Below the pieces are notes generated by a model. It made no database searches. It was not told the origin of the DNA and was given only the letters and a program-made list of their open reading frames with translations. A program made the position numbers and the translations under genes. From contig NZ_JAMTCP010000010.1 of assembly GCF_024171885.1 (NCBI RefSeq), positions 37,648 through 101,647 of the forward strand: a DNA stretch of 64,000 nt, given 5' to 3'. The first letter of the stretch is position 1. Each line of letters begins with the position of its first letter. Origin of the DNA: Streptoalloteichus tenebrarius (GTDB lineage Bacteria > Actinomycetota > Actinomycetes > Mycobacteriales > Pseudonocardiaceae). Below are positions 28,446 through 39,617 of the stretch, one piece after another.

Positions 28446-29297
28446 ATGACGACCACGCGCCGAGCGGCGACGCCGCCACTGTCCACCACGCCAAGGGAAC
28501 CCAGCGCCCTCGCCCCCTGGCGGTTCCTCCGATGCCTGCTCGACCTGCTCGTCCCGGCCTGCTGCGCGGGCTGCGGCGTCGCCGGCGTCTCCTGGTGCCC
28601 GGACTGTCACGGGGCGTTCGGTCGGCCCCACCCGGTGCACCGGCCCCCTCTGGTCCGGGGGCCGGAGGCCTACGCGGTCGGCGCGTACGAGGGCGTGGCC
28701 CGGTCGGCGGTGCTGGCCTACAAGGAGCGTGGTCGACGCGACCTCGCGGACCCGCTCGGCGCCGCGCTCGCGGCGGCGTTGCCGCTGCTGCCGAGGGCGG
28801 GGCCGGCGCGGGACGGCGTGTGGTGGCTGGTCCCGGTGCCCTCGCGGGGAGCCGCGGCGCGTCGGCGGGGCGGGGACCACGTGCGCAGGCTCGCCACCCG
28901 GTGCGCCGCCCATCTGGCCCTGTCGGGCCGGCCGGCGGTGGTGGCGTCGGGGCTGCGGCTGGCCCGTGGGGTGGTCGACGCGGTGGGACTGGACGCGGCA
29001 GGGCGCGTCGCGAACCTGGCGGGCCGGGTGCGGCCGCGGCCGGGCGGCCTGCCCCCGCCGGGAACGCCGGTGGTCCTGCTGGACGACGTGATCACCACGG
29101 GGGCGACGGCCGCGGCGGGTGTGGCGGCCCTGCGGTCCGTCGGGGTCCCTGTCGCCGCCGTGCTCGCGCTGGTGTCCGCCGGCGGGCCGGGCCGTCGGGG
29201 GCGCGGCGGGTGCGACGCGGCAGGCGGGGCTCGCTCGCTGCCGAGTGGAGGGAGGGGTGTTGGCCGGCGTGGCGACACGCGCGGATCGCTGCGCTGA
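28446..29297 (+). CDS. comF: ComF family phosphoribosyltransferase-like protein
   Basis: A 283-residue ComF protein. The N-terminal part has two CxxC-type zinc pairs (CCAGCG and CPDC). The middle matches the family (YEGVARSAVLAYKERGRRDLA, WWLVPVPSRGAAARRRGGDHV), and the phosphoribosyl-pyrophosphate motif VVLLDDVITTGATAAAG is intact. ComF acts in DNA uptake in naturally competent bacteria; in actinobacteria its role is unknown. It follows lpqB after 126 bases and precedes hpf, the mycobacterial order. Confidence 0.92.
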   Translation: MTTTRRAATPPLSTTPREPSALAPWRFLRCLLDLLVPACCAGCGVAGVSWCPDCHGAFGRPHPVHRPPLVRGPEAYAVGAYEGVARSAVLAYKERGRRDLADPLGAALAAALPLLPRAGPARDGVWWLVPVPSRGAAARRRGGDHVRRLATRCAAHLALSGRPAVVASGLRLARGVVDAVGLDAAGRVANLAGRVRPRPGGLPPPGTPVVLLDDVITTGATAAAGVAALRSVGVPVAAVLALVSAGGPGRRGRGGCDAAGGARSLPSGGRGVGRRGDTRGSLR

Positions 29298-30077
29298 TCG
29301 GGTGGGATTTGGCGGAATCGCGGGACGAGGCGTGCCCGCGGCGACGCCGGGCGACGGGCCGGCGCCGCTCCGGGCCTCCGGGCGGCTCGTTGCGACAGAC
29401 GGGTCAGGTGACGGCTTGTGGGGGGACATCCCTGGGCGACGGCGTGACCGGACCGCGCCGACCAGCGCGGGCGGCAGCCGCTGTCAACCCCGGGACGGCT
29501 GGTCAACGTCCATGCTTCCGCGTAGTTGCCCCGCCAGCCCCGAATGAGCACGCTGTGCCCATTCCCGTCATCGCACCGTAATCGCCCTGTGTTCCTCCGG
29601 CCGTGGGAGGTGATCGTGGGACACCGGCGAGACACCCCGGTTCACCCCCGCGTCGCCCGGACGGGGCACGGGCGTGGTCGCTCGTCGTACGGGGAACCCG
29701 TGAGGGAACCCGGTCGTTGGCCGGTCATGAGGCCGCGTCCGCGAGAAGCAGCAACGCCACCGGCGGTCGTGGGAACGCGGTTCACACCTTCGGGTGAGAA
29801 CGGAGTGTCACGATCCCGCGAGTGGCTGGTTCGGGCAATCCGACCTGCCGCTTTTCGGGTGAGGGCGGTCACTGCCTGTGGCGGCTTGACATCGACCGCC
29901 GAGGGGGCTGTCGCATCGGCGGATCCCGAGCTAACGTGCACCGCATTCAGCGATCCCGGTCGCGGGGAGGAGGCGAGCAGCCCATGACCCTGGTGCCGGT
30001 GGAGCGCTGACCAAACCCCCACCTCCCCCGGCGCCGCGTCACCTGTCAGCACCGCACGACACAGAGGGAGGTCGTGT
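29298..30077 (+). other. long leader/promoter region of hpf, no gene seen
   Basis: A 780-base stretch without a credible gene. It contains a sigma-R/H-like promoter (29693-29718) and a TTGACA at 29886-29891 without a good -10 downstream. The hpf ribosome site GGGAGG is at its end. Confidence 0.5.
29693..29718 (+). promoter_or_regulatory. candidate sigma-H/R promoter upstream of hpf
   Basis: GGAAC, an 18-base spacer and GTT match the GGAA(T/C)-N18-GTT consensus of the SigR/SigH group. It lies 360 bases before hpf, so the transcript would have a long leader. Confidence 0.4.
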
Positions 30078-30743
30078 ATGGACATCGTCGTCAAGGGCCG
30101 TAACGTCGAGGTGCCGGAGCACTACCGGACGCACGTCGCCGAGAAGCTGGCCCGCCTCGAGCGTTACGACAGGAAGGTCATCTCCTTCGACGTGGAGTTG
30201 TTCCACGAGCCCAACCGGCGGCAGGCGAAGAACTGCCAGCGCGTGGAGATCACCGGCAAGGGACGCGGTCCCGTGATCCGGGCGGAGGCGAGCGCGGGCG
30301 ACTTCTACGCCGCGCTGGACGTGGCGGTGCACAAGCTGGAGAACCGGCTGCGCAGGGCGCACGACCGCCGCCGGGTCCACCACGGACAGCACCGGCCGCC
30401 GTCGGTCTCCGAGGCGACCGGGGTCGGCCAGCTCGCCGGCAACGGCAGGGCGGGCCGCAGGGGCCGCGCCGCGGTGCTGGAGGCGCCCGCGCCGGCCCCG
30501 ACGGAGACCGCCGCGCCGTCGGTGCCCGAACAACGGTGGGACGACGGGTTGGAGGCCGTCGAACCAGGGCGCGTGGTGCGCGAGAAGGAGCACCCGGCCA
30601 AGCCGATGACCGTCGACCAGGCCCTCTACGAGATGGAGCTGGTCGGACACGACTTCTACTTGTTCAACGACGCGGACAAGGGGTGCCCCAGCGTGGTGTA
30701 CCGCCGCAAGGGCTTCGACTACGGAGTGATCAGGCTCGTCTGA
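30078..30743 (+). CDS. hpf: long-form ribosome hibernation promoting factor
   Basis: A 221-residue long-type HPF (S30AE family) that binds the 30S decoding site and, through its C-terminal domain, makes inactive 100S ribosome dimers under stress. The N-terminal domain (MDIVVKGRNVEVPEHYR to about residue 100) is followed by a variable Ala/Pro linker and the dimerisation domain from KPMTVDQALYEMEL to YGVIRLV. The ATG follows GGGAGG. It sits between comF and secA as in mycobacteria. A sigma-R/H-like promoter upstream suggests redox or stress control. Confidence 0.95.
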   Translation: MDIVVKGRNVEVPEHYRTHVAEKLARLERYDRKVISFDVELFHEPNRRQAKNCQRVEITGKGRGPVIRAEASAGDFYAALDVAVHKLENRLRRAHDRRRVHHGQHRPPSVSEATGVGQLAGNGRAGRRGRAAVLEAPAPAPTETAAPSVPEQRWDDGLEAVEPGRVVREKEHPAKPMTVDQALYEMELVGHDFYLFNDADKGCPSVVYRRKGFDYGVIRLV

Positions 30744-30762
30744 GCAGGCCTTCCCCGGTTCG

Positions 30763-30796
30763 GCGGCCCCCGGACGCCACGGCGTCCGGGGGCCGC
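30763..30796 (+). terminator. intrinsic terminator of hpf
   Basis: A perfect 16-base inverted repeat (30763-30778 and 30781-30796) with a 2-base apex, 20 bases after the stop. Confidence 0.7.
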
Positions 30797-30932
30797 GCGC
30801 CGTGTCGGCGGACCCACCCTCCGTGGCGTCCGGCGGCGCGGACTCTCGAAGATCCAGCCCGGACGCCCGTACGATGGGAACGAAGGCGTCCGTGTCGGGC
30901 GCGTCACGATCAGCTAGCGAGGTCGACCCCGG

Positions 30933-33776
<2,844 letters not shown>

Positions 33777-33803
33777 CGCCGCGGTCGACCGGAACCGGAT
33801 CTG

Positions 33804-33840
33804 ACGGGCTCCCCGCTCCCCACCGGAGCGGGGAGCCCGT
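33804..33840. terminator. bidirectional terminator between secA and the Rv3235-like gene
   Basis: A perfect 16-base inverted repeat (33804-33819 and 33825-33840) with a 5-base loop, ending in T, between convergent genes. Confidence 0.75.
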
Positions 33841-33853
33841 TCGGCGCACGGGC

Positions 33854-34423
33854 TCACAGCAGTCGGAGTTCGGTGCAGCGTGGACCGGTCGGGTCGATCT
33901 CGATGCGGGCCGCGAGCGCGCGCACCCGCGTCCCGCACCACACCGACCCGCTGGCCTCGATCACGCCGGGGCGGGGTGAGCCCGCCCTGACCGACTGGAG
34001 GCGGTGCCCGGTGCGGGTGTTGGGCCGGGGGAAGTCGTCCAGCGCCTCTCGTGCCGCGGGCGCGAGCAGCCGGTCGAGCTGCGCCGGACCGCGGCGGCCG
34101 TCGGCCACCTCCACCACCGCGACCAGCACGGCTCTGGCGATGCGGAGCGCCGACTCCGCCGTGTGCTCGGCGCCGGACGGGTCCGCCGGCGCGCGTGTGC
34201 TGTCGACGCCGGTGGCGCGTGTGGTGTCGACGCCAGTGGCGCGTGTGGTGTCGACGCCGGTGGGAGGAGCCGTTGGTGGTCGGCGGTGTCCCTGGTCGCG
34301 TCGGCGGAGCCACCCCCCGAGGTCGGGCGGTGGTTCCAGTTCCGGCGCGGGAGCGAGCTTCAGGCCCGGGTCGAGTCCCGGCCCCGGAGCGGCGTGGTGG
34401 TCGTCGAGGATGTCCCGGAGCAT
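33854..34423 (-). CDS. Rv3235 family (DUF6459-like) protein
   Basis: A 189-residue protein whose C-terminal half (ALRIARAVLVAVVEVADGRRG ... VWCGTRVRALAARIEI) matches the actinobacterial Rv3235 family, always near secA. In streptomycetes small proteins of this family are encoded by SecA-adjacent genes; function is unknown. The N-terminal half is disordered, Pro/Asp rich, and contains the three-unit repeat GVDTTRAT described separately. The ATG at 34423 follows GGGAGGG. Confidence 0.82.
   Translation of the reverse strand: MLRDILDDHHAAPGPGLDPGLKLAPAPELEPPPDLGGWLRRRDQGHRRPPTAPPTGVDTTRATGVDTTRATGVDSTRAPADPSGAEHTAESALRIARAVLVAVVEVADGRRGPAQLDRLLAPAAREALDDFPRPNTRTGHRLQSVRAGSPRPGVIEASGSVWCGTRVRALAARIEIDPTGPRCTELRLL
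34191..34262 (-). repeat. 24-base in-frame tandem repeat in the Rv3235-like gene
   Basis: Three 24-base units at 34191, 34215 and 34239, differing by one or two bases, encode GVDTTRAT-like octapeptides. Confidence 0.85.
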
Positions 34424-34527
34424 GGCGCGCCCTCCCGTCGTCGTGATCCCCGTGGTTGCAGAGCGGGAGCGACCCCGACTTCGGGCGGCGCCGGCGCGGT
34501 GACCACCCGATGTGGTGAGGTGGGGAG

Positions 34528-34956
34528 ATGGACCTGACGGGACTGGTGCTGGACTACGGCGGGGTGCTCACGGACCCCGGCGCGGACGCGACGCGCGGTC
34601 CCGGGGCCGAGCCGCCGCTCGTCGGGGTGCTCCGCCTGGTCAGGGCGCACGGCCTGCGCACGGCGTTGCTGTCCAACGCGGAGGACGTCCCGCGCCGGCG
34701 GTGGCCGTCCTGGTGGCACGAGCTGTTCGACGAGGTGGTGCTCTCCGGCGCCGTCGGCATGGCCAAGCCGGACAGGGGGATCTACCTGCTCACCGCGCGG
34801 CGGCTCGGGCTGCCGCCGGAGGCGTGCGTGTTCGTCGACGACCTCGCCGAGAACGTGCGGGGCGCGGCACGGGCCGGCATGGTCGGCGTCAGGCACGTCA
34901 CGGTTGAGTCCACTGTGGACGAGCTGGAGATCCTGTTCGGCCTGACCCTCCACTGA
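34528..34956 (+). CDS. HAD-superfamily hydrolase, small
   Basis: A 142-residue HAD-IA phosphatase-like protein. Motif I is LVLDYGGVLTD, where a Gly-Gly-Val follows Asp-Tyr as in the short HAD subgroup; motif II is ALLSNAED; motif III is MAKPDRGIY and motif IV VFVDDLAENVRGA. The cap domain is nearly absent, giving a very short protein. Substrate is unknown. It starts with ATG after GGTGGGGAG and ends with a coding sequence that contains a perfect GTCCAC-T-GTGGAC palindrome (34908-34920). Confidence 0.85.
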   Translation: MDLTGLVLDYGGVLTDPGADATRGPGAEPPLVGVLRLVRAHGLRTALLSNAEDVPRRRWPSWWHELFDEVVLSGAVGMAKPDRGIYLLTARRLGLPPEACVFVDDLAENVRGAARAGMVGVRHVTVESTVDELEILFGLTLH

Positions 34957-35001
34957 GGACCTCGGTCTGGCGGCCGCCCGGCCGCCCCGGGAGCGGCGCC
35001 G

Positions 35002-35646
35002 TCAGCCGGCCTTGGTGGCGACCTTGTTGCCGGCCTCCACCCAGGCCGGTTCGGCCGGCGTGGAGTCGGCGATCCAGAGCACGCACAGGTGGTTGTCCGA
35101 GGCGATCCACAACGTGGAGCGCGGCGCCCCGTCCTTGTCCAGCTCCAGCACGGCCCCGCGTCCGACCCCCTGGACCCGCTTGCTGTTCGGGGAGTTCTTC
35201 ACGACGCGTTCGAGCGCTTCCTGCAACGTGATCCCGTTGACGCGGTAGACGTCGATCCGGGCGCTCGGCGCGAAGTCGCCGTCCTTGGTGTAGAAGCAGG
35301 ACTTGTTCTGCTTCCCGTCCTTCTCGACGGTGACGTTCTGCCCGTCGAGGTACGTCTTGCCGGTGAGCGCGCTGACGTCCGCCGCCGACAGCAGGCACTC
35401 GTCCGCGATCACGTCGCCGGACAGCGGACCGCTGCTCGGCTCGGCGCTGGCGGACGGCCCGGGTGTCCGGCTCTGGCCCTCCGGCGGCCGGCTCGCCCTG
35501 GTGGTCGGGGCCGCGTCCTGGGCCGCGCGGGGCGTGCCCGCCGTGGTCGTGGCGCACCCCGCCACGGTGAGCGCCGCCGTCAGCGCGGTGAGGAGGACGG
35601 CGGGCAGAGCCGCCGCGCCCGGGTGTCGTCGCACGCTTCCTCGCAC
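35002..35646 (-). CDS. DUF3558 domain lipoprotein
   Basis: A 214-residue secreted lipoprotein of the DUF3558 family, common in Pseudonocardiaceae and mycobacteria with unknown role. The signal peptide (RRHPGAAALPAVLLTALTA) ends at lipobox LTVAGCAT; a Ser/Pro linker follows and the conserved domain begins at DECLLSAADVSALTGK. Two cysteines (DECLL and NKSCFYTK) plus one near HLCVLWI may form disulfides. The GTG at 35646 is chosen from the TAGCGT hexamer 7 bases upstream; the gene end-to-end spacing with the methyltransferase gene is 10 bases. Confidence 0.85.
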   Translation of the reverse strand: MRGSVRRHPGAAALPAVLLTALTAALTVAGCATTTAGTPRAAQDAAPTTRASRPPEGQSRTPGPSASAEPSSGPLSGDVIADECLLSAADVSALTGKTYLDGQNVTVEKDGKQNKSCFYTKDGDFAPSARIDVYRVNGITLQEALERVVKNSPNSKRVQGVGRGAVLELDKDGAPRSTLWIASDNHLCVLWIADSTPAEPAWVEAGNKVATKAG

Positions 35647-35653
35647 GCGGGCC

Positions 35654-35659
35654 ACGCTA
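35654..35659 (-). promoter_or_regulatory. -10 hexamer of the DUF3558 gene
   Basis: TAGCGT lies 7 bases before the GTG start at 35646. It overlaps the stop codon of the upstream methyltransferase gene. Confidence 0.4.
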
Positions 35660-36472
35660 GCCCACTCGGGTGCGTTCCCGGGGCCGAACGACGTCACCCG
35701 CCCCACGCCGCTCCGAGCGCCGTCGCACCAGGTCGAAGCAGAGCACCGCGGCCGCGCTCGCGACGTTGAGGGACTCCACCCCGCCAGACATCGGGATCGC
35801 CAGCCAGTCGGTCACCTCGGCCCGCACGCCCCCGCTGACCCCGGCGGTCTCGCTGCCCAGCACGTACGCCGCGCGGGACGGGAGGTCGGCCGCGAACAGG
35901 GTGCGCGGGGCGTCGGCCGCCAGACCGAACAACGGGTAGCCCGCGCGACGCAGCGCGGCCGCCGCCTCCTCCGCGGTGCCGCACCGCAGCACCGGCGCGT
36001 GGAAGGCGACGCCGGCCGAGGCCTTGACGACCAATGGGTCGATGCTGGCGACGCCGCGGCGCGGGACCACGATCCCGTCCACGCCGGCCGCGGTGGCCGT
36101 CCGCAGGATCATGCCCACGTTCGCGGGCGTGGTGATGCCGTCGAGCAGGAGCACGCTGCGCGGGGGACGGCCTGCCTCGCCGGCCAGCGCCGCGTCCAGC
36201 GTCCGCATGCGCGGCGCCACCACGTCGGCCAGCACGCCCTGGTCGTGGCGGCCGTTCCCGGCGAGGACCTTGACGCGCTGCGCGGTGGCCCGCCGCACGG
36301 GGACGCCCCTGCGCTGGGCGGCCGTCACGATCTCCCTGGCCGCCGGGCCGTGGGCGTTGTCCGCCAGGATCACCTTGTCCACCGCGAGCGCCGGGTCGGC
36401 GAGCGCCTCCAGCACCGGCTTGCGCCCGTAGACGGTGACGAAACGGTCCTTCGGGGACGGGTGGTCCTGCAT
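35657..36472 (-). CDS. SpoU/TrmH family RNA 2'-O-methyltransferase (RlmB-like)
   Basis: A 271-residue SPOUT-fold methyltransferase. The N-terminal substrate-binding domain (VYGRKPVLEALADPALAV) is followed by the knotted catalytic domain with the three motifs: LLLDGITTPANVGMILRTA (motif 1 Asn/Arg), YVLGSETAGVSGG (motif 2) and AIPMSGGVESLNVASA (motif 3), all intact. Homologues modify 23S rRNA guanosine 2251 or tRNA; the exact target is inference. The start ATG is at 36472. It reads away from the wax-synthase gene. Confidence 0.9.
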   Translation of the reverse strand: MQDHPSPKDRFVTVYGRKPVLEALADPALAVDKVILADNAHGPAAREIVTAAQRRGVPVRRATAQRVKVLAGNGRHDQGVLADVVAPRMRTLDAALAGEAGRPPRSVLLLDGITTPANVGMILRTATAAGVDGIVVPRRGVASIDPLVVKASAGVAFHAPVLRCGTAEEAAAALRRAGYPLFGLAADAPRTLFAADLPSRAAYVLGSETAGVSGGVRAEVTDWLAIPMSGGVESLNVASAAAVLCFDLVRRRSERRGAGDVVRPRERTRVG

Positions 36473-36572
36473 GCGAGCAGGATGTCACGGGCGTGGCCGG
36501 CCGGTACCCCGCGAGGGGGAGCGGGCGTCGACCGCCGACCACGGAACGGGGTCGTGAGGGGACGCGCTGTGT

Positions 36573-36578
36573 CAGGAT
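36573..36578 (+). promoter_or_regulatory. -10 hexamer of the wax-synthase gene
   Basis: CAGGAT, close to TANNAT, lies 6 bases before the ATG at 36585. A leaderless mRNA is possible. Confidence 0.35.
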
Positions 36579-36584
36579 CGGGTC

Positions 36585-37991
36585 ATGCCGGACCGCCTGT
36601 CGGCGCTGGACGCGTCGTTCCTGTACCTGGAGGACTCCACCACGCCGATGCACGTGGGCGGCGTGGCCATCCTGCGGCGGCCGCGCTCCGGCCTCGACTA
36701 CGAACGCGTGCTCGCGCTCATCGAGCAGCGGCTCCCGCTCGTGCCGCGGTACCGGCAGCGGGTGGTGCACGTGCCGGGGCGGCTGGCCCGCCCGGTGTGG
36801 GTGGACGACCCGGACTTCGACCTCACCTACCACGTGCGGCGGTCGGCGCTGCCCCGGCCGGGCAGCGACGCCCAGCTCCACGAGCTGGTCGCCCGGCTGA
36901 TGTCCCGACCCCTGGACCACTCCCGCCCGCTGTGGGAGATCTACCTGGTCGAGGGGTTGGCGCGGCAGCACGTCGCCGTCGTCACCAAGACCCACCACGC
37001 CATGGTCGACGGGATCAGCGCGATCGACATCGGCCAGGTCATCCTGGACGTCTCCGCCACGCCCCGCGCGGTGCCGGAGGAGCTGTGGATGCCCGAGCCG
37101 GCGCCCGGCCCGCTCCAGCTCGTGCTGGACGCGGCGGCGGAGGCGGTGCGCAGCCCGGGCGCGGTGATCGACAACGTCCGGTCGGCCGCCATGGACGCGG
37201 CGGCCACGGCGCGCAAGGTCGCCGACGCCGTCGGTGGCCTGGCCTCCGCCCTGAGCGCCGCCGCCAGGCCCGCGCCGGTGAGCCCGCTCAACATCCGCAT
37301 CTCGCCCCAACGCCGGTACGCCGTCGCCAGGACCGCCCTGGAGGACTACCGCCGGGTGCGGTCGGCCCACGGGGGCACGGTCAACGACGTCGTCCTGGCC
37401 GTCGTGGCCGGCGCGCTGCGGAACTGGCTGCTCTCCCGGGGCGAGGTGGTCACCTCGTCCACCACGATGCGGGCGTTGGTCCCGGTGTCGGTGCGGGACC
37501 CGGAGGCAGACCCGGCGACCGTGCCGACGGTGGGGAACAAGGTGTCCGCGTACCTGGTCGACCTGCCGGTGGGCGAACCCAACCCGGTCGTCCGGCTGCA
37601 CCACGTCAGCCACGCGATGCGGGCGCACAAGGAGTCCGGCCAGTCGGTGGCGGCGGGCGCCCTGGTCCGGCTCTCCGGCCTGGCCCCGCCCACCCTGCAC
37701 GCGCTGGGCGCGCGGGTCGCCAGCTCGTTCTCCCGGCGGATCTTCAACCTGGTCGTCACCAACGTCCCGGGGCCGCAGGTGCCGCTCTACGTGGCAGGGG
37801 CGAGGATGGTGGAGATGTTCCCGGTGGTGCCGCTGGCGAAGGGGCAGGCGTTGTCGGTGGGGGTGACCTCCTACGACGGCGGCGTCTACTTCGGACTCAA
37901 CGCCGACAGGGACGGGATGTCCGATGTGGACGTCCTCGCGGCCATGGTGGAGGAGTCGTTGGAGGAGCTGATGGGGACGGTGTCGGCATGA
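36585..37991 (+). CDS. wax ester synthase/diacylglycerol acyltransferase (WS/DGAT)
   Basis: A 468-residue bifunctional-type acyltransferase that would esterify diacylglycerol or a long-chain alcohol with acyl-CoA to make storage lipid. The condensing motif HHxxxDG is HHAMVDG (His137, His138, Asp142). N-terminal RLSALDASFLYLEDSTTPMHVGG and C-terminal NLVVTNVPGPQVPLYVAGARM are typical. Such genes occur in several copies in mycobacteria and related genera. It overlaps the DUF6912 gene by four bases (ATGA). Confidence 0.95.
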   Translation: MPDRLSALDASFLYLEDSTTPMHVGGVAILRRPRSGLDYERVLALIEQRLPLVPRYRQRVVHVPGRLARPVWVDDPDFDLTYHVRRSALPRPGSDAQLHELVARLMSRPLDHSRPLWEIYLVEGLARQHVAVVTKTHHAMVDGISAIDIGQVILDVSATPRAVPEELWMPEPAPGPLQLVLDAAAEAVRSPGAVIDNVRSAAMDAAATARKVADAVGGLASALSAAARPAPVSPLNIRISPQRRYAVARTALEDYRRVRSAHGGTVNDVVLAVVAGALRNWLLSRGEVVTSSTTMRALVPVSVRDPEADPATVPTVGNKVSAYLVDLPVGEPNPVVRLHHVSHAMRAHKESGQSVAAGALVRLSGLAPPTLHALGARVASSFSRRIFNLVVTNVPGPQVPLYVAGARMVEMFPVVPLAKGQALSVGVTSYDGGVYFGLNADRDGMSDVDVLAAMVEESLEELMGTVSA

Positions 37992-38491
37992 GGGTCTACG
38001 TGCCCGCGACGGTGGCGATGCTGCGGCGGCTGGTCGCCGACGGCGAGCTGAGCCCGGTCGGGGGGACGGCGTTCGCGCTCACCCCGATGCTGCGGGAGTC
38101 CTACGCGACCGGCGACACCGAGGAGCTGGAGTACGCCGCGATGATGGACGCCGCGCGCGCCGCGCTGCGGCTGCTGAACACCGAGCTGGAGGCCGACCCG
38201 GCCACCCCGGCCAGGAGGGCGGTCGTCTCCGCCGACGTCGACGACGTCCAGCTCCGCCCCGACCTGGACGACGCCGTGGTCCGGCTGTCCGGGCCGGTGC
38301 CGCTGCGCTCCGTCGCGGCCGTCCACGTCGACCTGGAGGCGGCGGAGCCGGCCGTGCGCGCGGCCGCCGCCGTCATCGACGCCGCCGACCTGGGTGACGC
38401 CGACGCGGAGTTCACCCTCGGTGACGCCGAGGACCACGAGCTGGCCTGGTACGCCCCCCAGGAGCTGCCGTTCCTCCTCGAACTCATGTGA
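37988..38491 (+). CDS. DUF6912 family protein
   Basis: A 167-residue protein seen next to WS/DGAT genes in actinobacteria. It begins MRVYVPATVAMLRRLVAD and has a strongly acidic tail DAEDHELAWYAPQELPFLL. No catalytic motif is visible and there is no signal peptide. The start codon overlaps the WS/DGAT stop, which makes coupled expression likely. Function unknown. Confidence 0.75.
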   Translation: MRVYVPATVAMLRRLVADGELSPVGGTAFALTPMLRESYATGDTEELEYAAMMDAARAALRLLNTELEADPATPARRAVVSADVDDVQLRPDLDDAVVRLSGPVPLRSVAAVHVDLEAAEPAVRAAAAVIDAADLGDADAEFTLGDAEDHELAWYAPQELPFLLELM

Positions 38492-38881
38492 CCTGAGGTG
38501 ACTCTCTGGCGTGCCTCTCGGTGGGTGACGCCCGAGCGTCGTCCTCGGTCGTGGGACGCCGACCCGCCGGTCGGCAACGGACCTCGTGCCTGTGAACGGG
38601 CGGGGCGTGAACGGGCGGGTGCGGTCGTGGAAGGACGCGTGCGGGCGCGCGGAGGTCTCATGCCCTGACGCCGTGCGAGTGGTCAAGAGGACACGGGGAC
38701 GAGTCCCCGGTGGAGTGAGTGGATTCGCTCCGCCGGGGACGGAGTTATCCACAGGCCTCCGAGTTATCCACAGCGCGACGCAATGCCCTGGTCACGGTGC
38801 GTGGCACTTCGTTAGGCTGGACGCGGGGCTCGCCCCCCGGGACGGGTGGGGGGTGTCCGCAGGGCGGGGTGGCGGGCCGGG
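38492..38881. other. intergenic region with two DnaA-box-like sites
   Basis: No gene in 390 bases between convergent DUF6912 and VOC genes. It contains two perfect TTATCCACA sites (next entry). Confidence 0.6.
38745..38772 (+). promoter_or_regulatory. pair of DnaA-box sequences
   Basis: TTATCCACA occurs at 38745-38753 and at 38764-38772, same strand, 19 bases apart. This is the exact bacterial DnaA box. It is far from dnaA and rpmH-type neighbours, so it is not the replication origin from context. Confidence 0.6.
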
Positions 38882-39268
38882 TCACATGCCGACGGCCGGC
38901 TCCCACAGCTCGACGCGGTTGCCCTCGGGGTCGAGGCACCACGCGAACCGGCCGAACTCCGACTCCTCGTAGTCGTCCAGGATCCGGACGCCCTTGGCGC
39001 GCAGGTCCGCCAGCAGGCCGGCGAGGTCGTCGACCCGGAAGTTCATCATCACCTGCTGGTCGGGCCGGCCGAGGTAGCTCGACCGGCTCGGGAACAGCGC
39101 CCACGTCGTGGTGCCCGGCCGTTCCGGGGTCGACCCCATCGCCCAGTGGAAGGTGACGCCGCCGTGCTCGGCGAGGGGGATGCCGAGGGTTTCGCGGTAC
39201 CACGCGGCGAGCGCGTCGGCGTCGCCCGCGCGGAGGAAGACTCCGCCGATTCCTGTGATCCGCGCCAT
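38882..39268 (-). CDS. VOC family (glyoxalase/bleomycin-resistance fold) protein
   Basis: A 128-residue protein of the vicinal-oxygen-chelate superfamily. It has two beta-alpha-beta-beta-beta modules: ITGIGGVFLRAGDADALAAWY and QQVMMNFRVDDLAGLLADL, ending FAWCLDPEGNRVELWEP with the typical Glu metal ligand. The first-module His is replaced, so the metal centre is not fully evident. It may act in glyoxal, aromatic or antibiotic metabolism; no substrate can be named. The ATG at 39268 follows TACGCT by 7 bases. Confidence 0.85.
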   Translation of the reverse strand: MARITGIGGVFLRAGDADALAAWYRETLGIPLAEHGGVTFHWAMGSTPERPGTTTWALFPSRSSYLGRPDQQVMMNFRVDDLAGLLADLRAKGVRILDDYEESEFGRFAWCLDPEGNRVELWEPAVGM

Positions 39269-39275
39269 GTCGCGA

Positions 39276-39281
39276 AGCGTA
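39276..39281 (-). promoter_or_regulatory. -10 hexamer of the VOC gene
   Basis: TACGCT on the minus strand ends 7 bases before the ATG start, predicting a leaderless mRNA. Confidence 0.4.
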
Positions 39282-39442
39282 GCGGAGCGTGAGCGGCGGA
39301 ACCCCGTGGCGAACCCATCCACCGGGTCCGCGTCGACCCCGTTCACCTCGTGGTCGCCGCGCCGACGCCCGCGCGTCAACTTCACCGCCCCGCGTCGACC
39401 CGACGTCGGTCCCCGCCGCGCGGCACCGCGATCGTTCGTTGC

Positions 39443-39468
39443 GGAATCCGGGGGCCACGCGCAACGTT
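39443..39468 (+). promoter_or_regulatory. sigma-H/R type promoter upstream of pruA
   Basis: GGAAT at 39443-39447, an 18-base spacer, GTT at 39466-39468: a perfect match to the SigR/SigH consensus. It is 150 bases before the pruA start, in a 349-base intergenic region with no other feature. Confidence 0.55.
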
Positions 39469-39617
39469 CTGCTCCTGTGCTGACGACTGAGGCGCCGCTC
39501 CGGCCGTGACAGGATGGAGTGAGGAGGCGCGGCCACGAGGCGCGCCCCGCACGGCGCGTCACACCGCGCCCAGGACCAGGACCCACCTGCCCAGATCTCC
39601 AGGAGGCGAGCCGCACG

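Noticed and set aside
29526..29987. A 153-codon plus-strand open frame upstream of hpf
   Set aside because: No ribosome site, no family similarity, mixed composition; it overlaps the likely promoter region.
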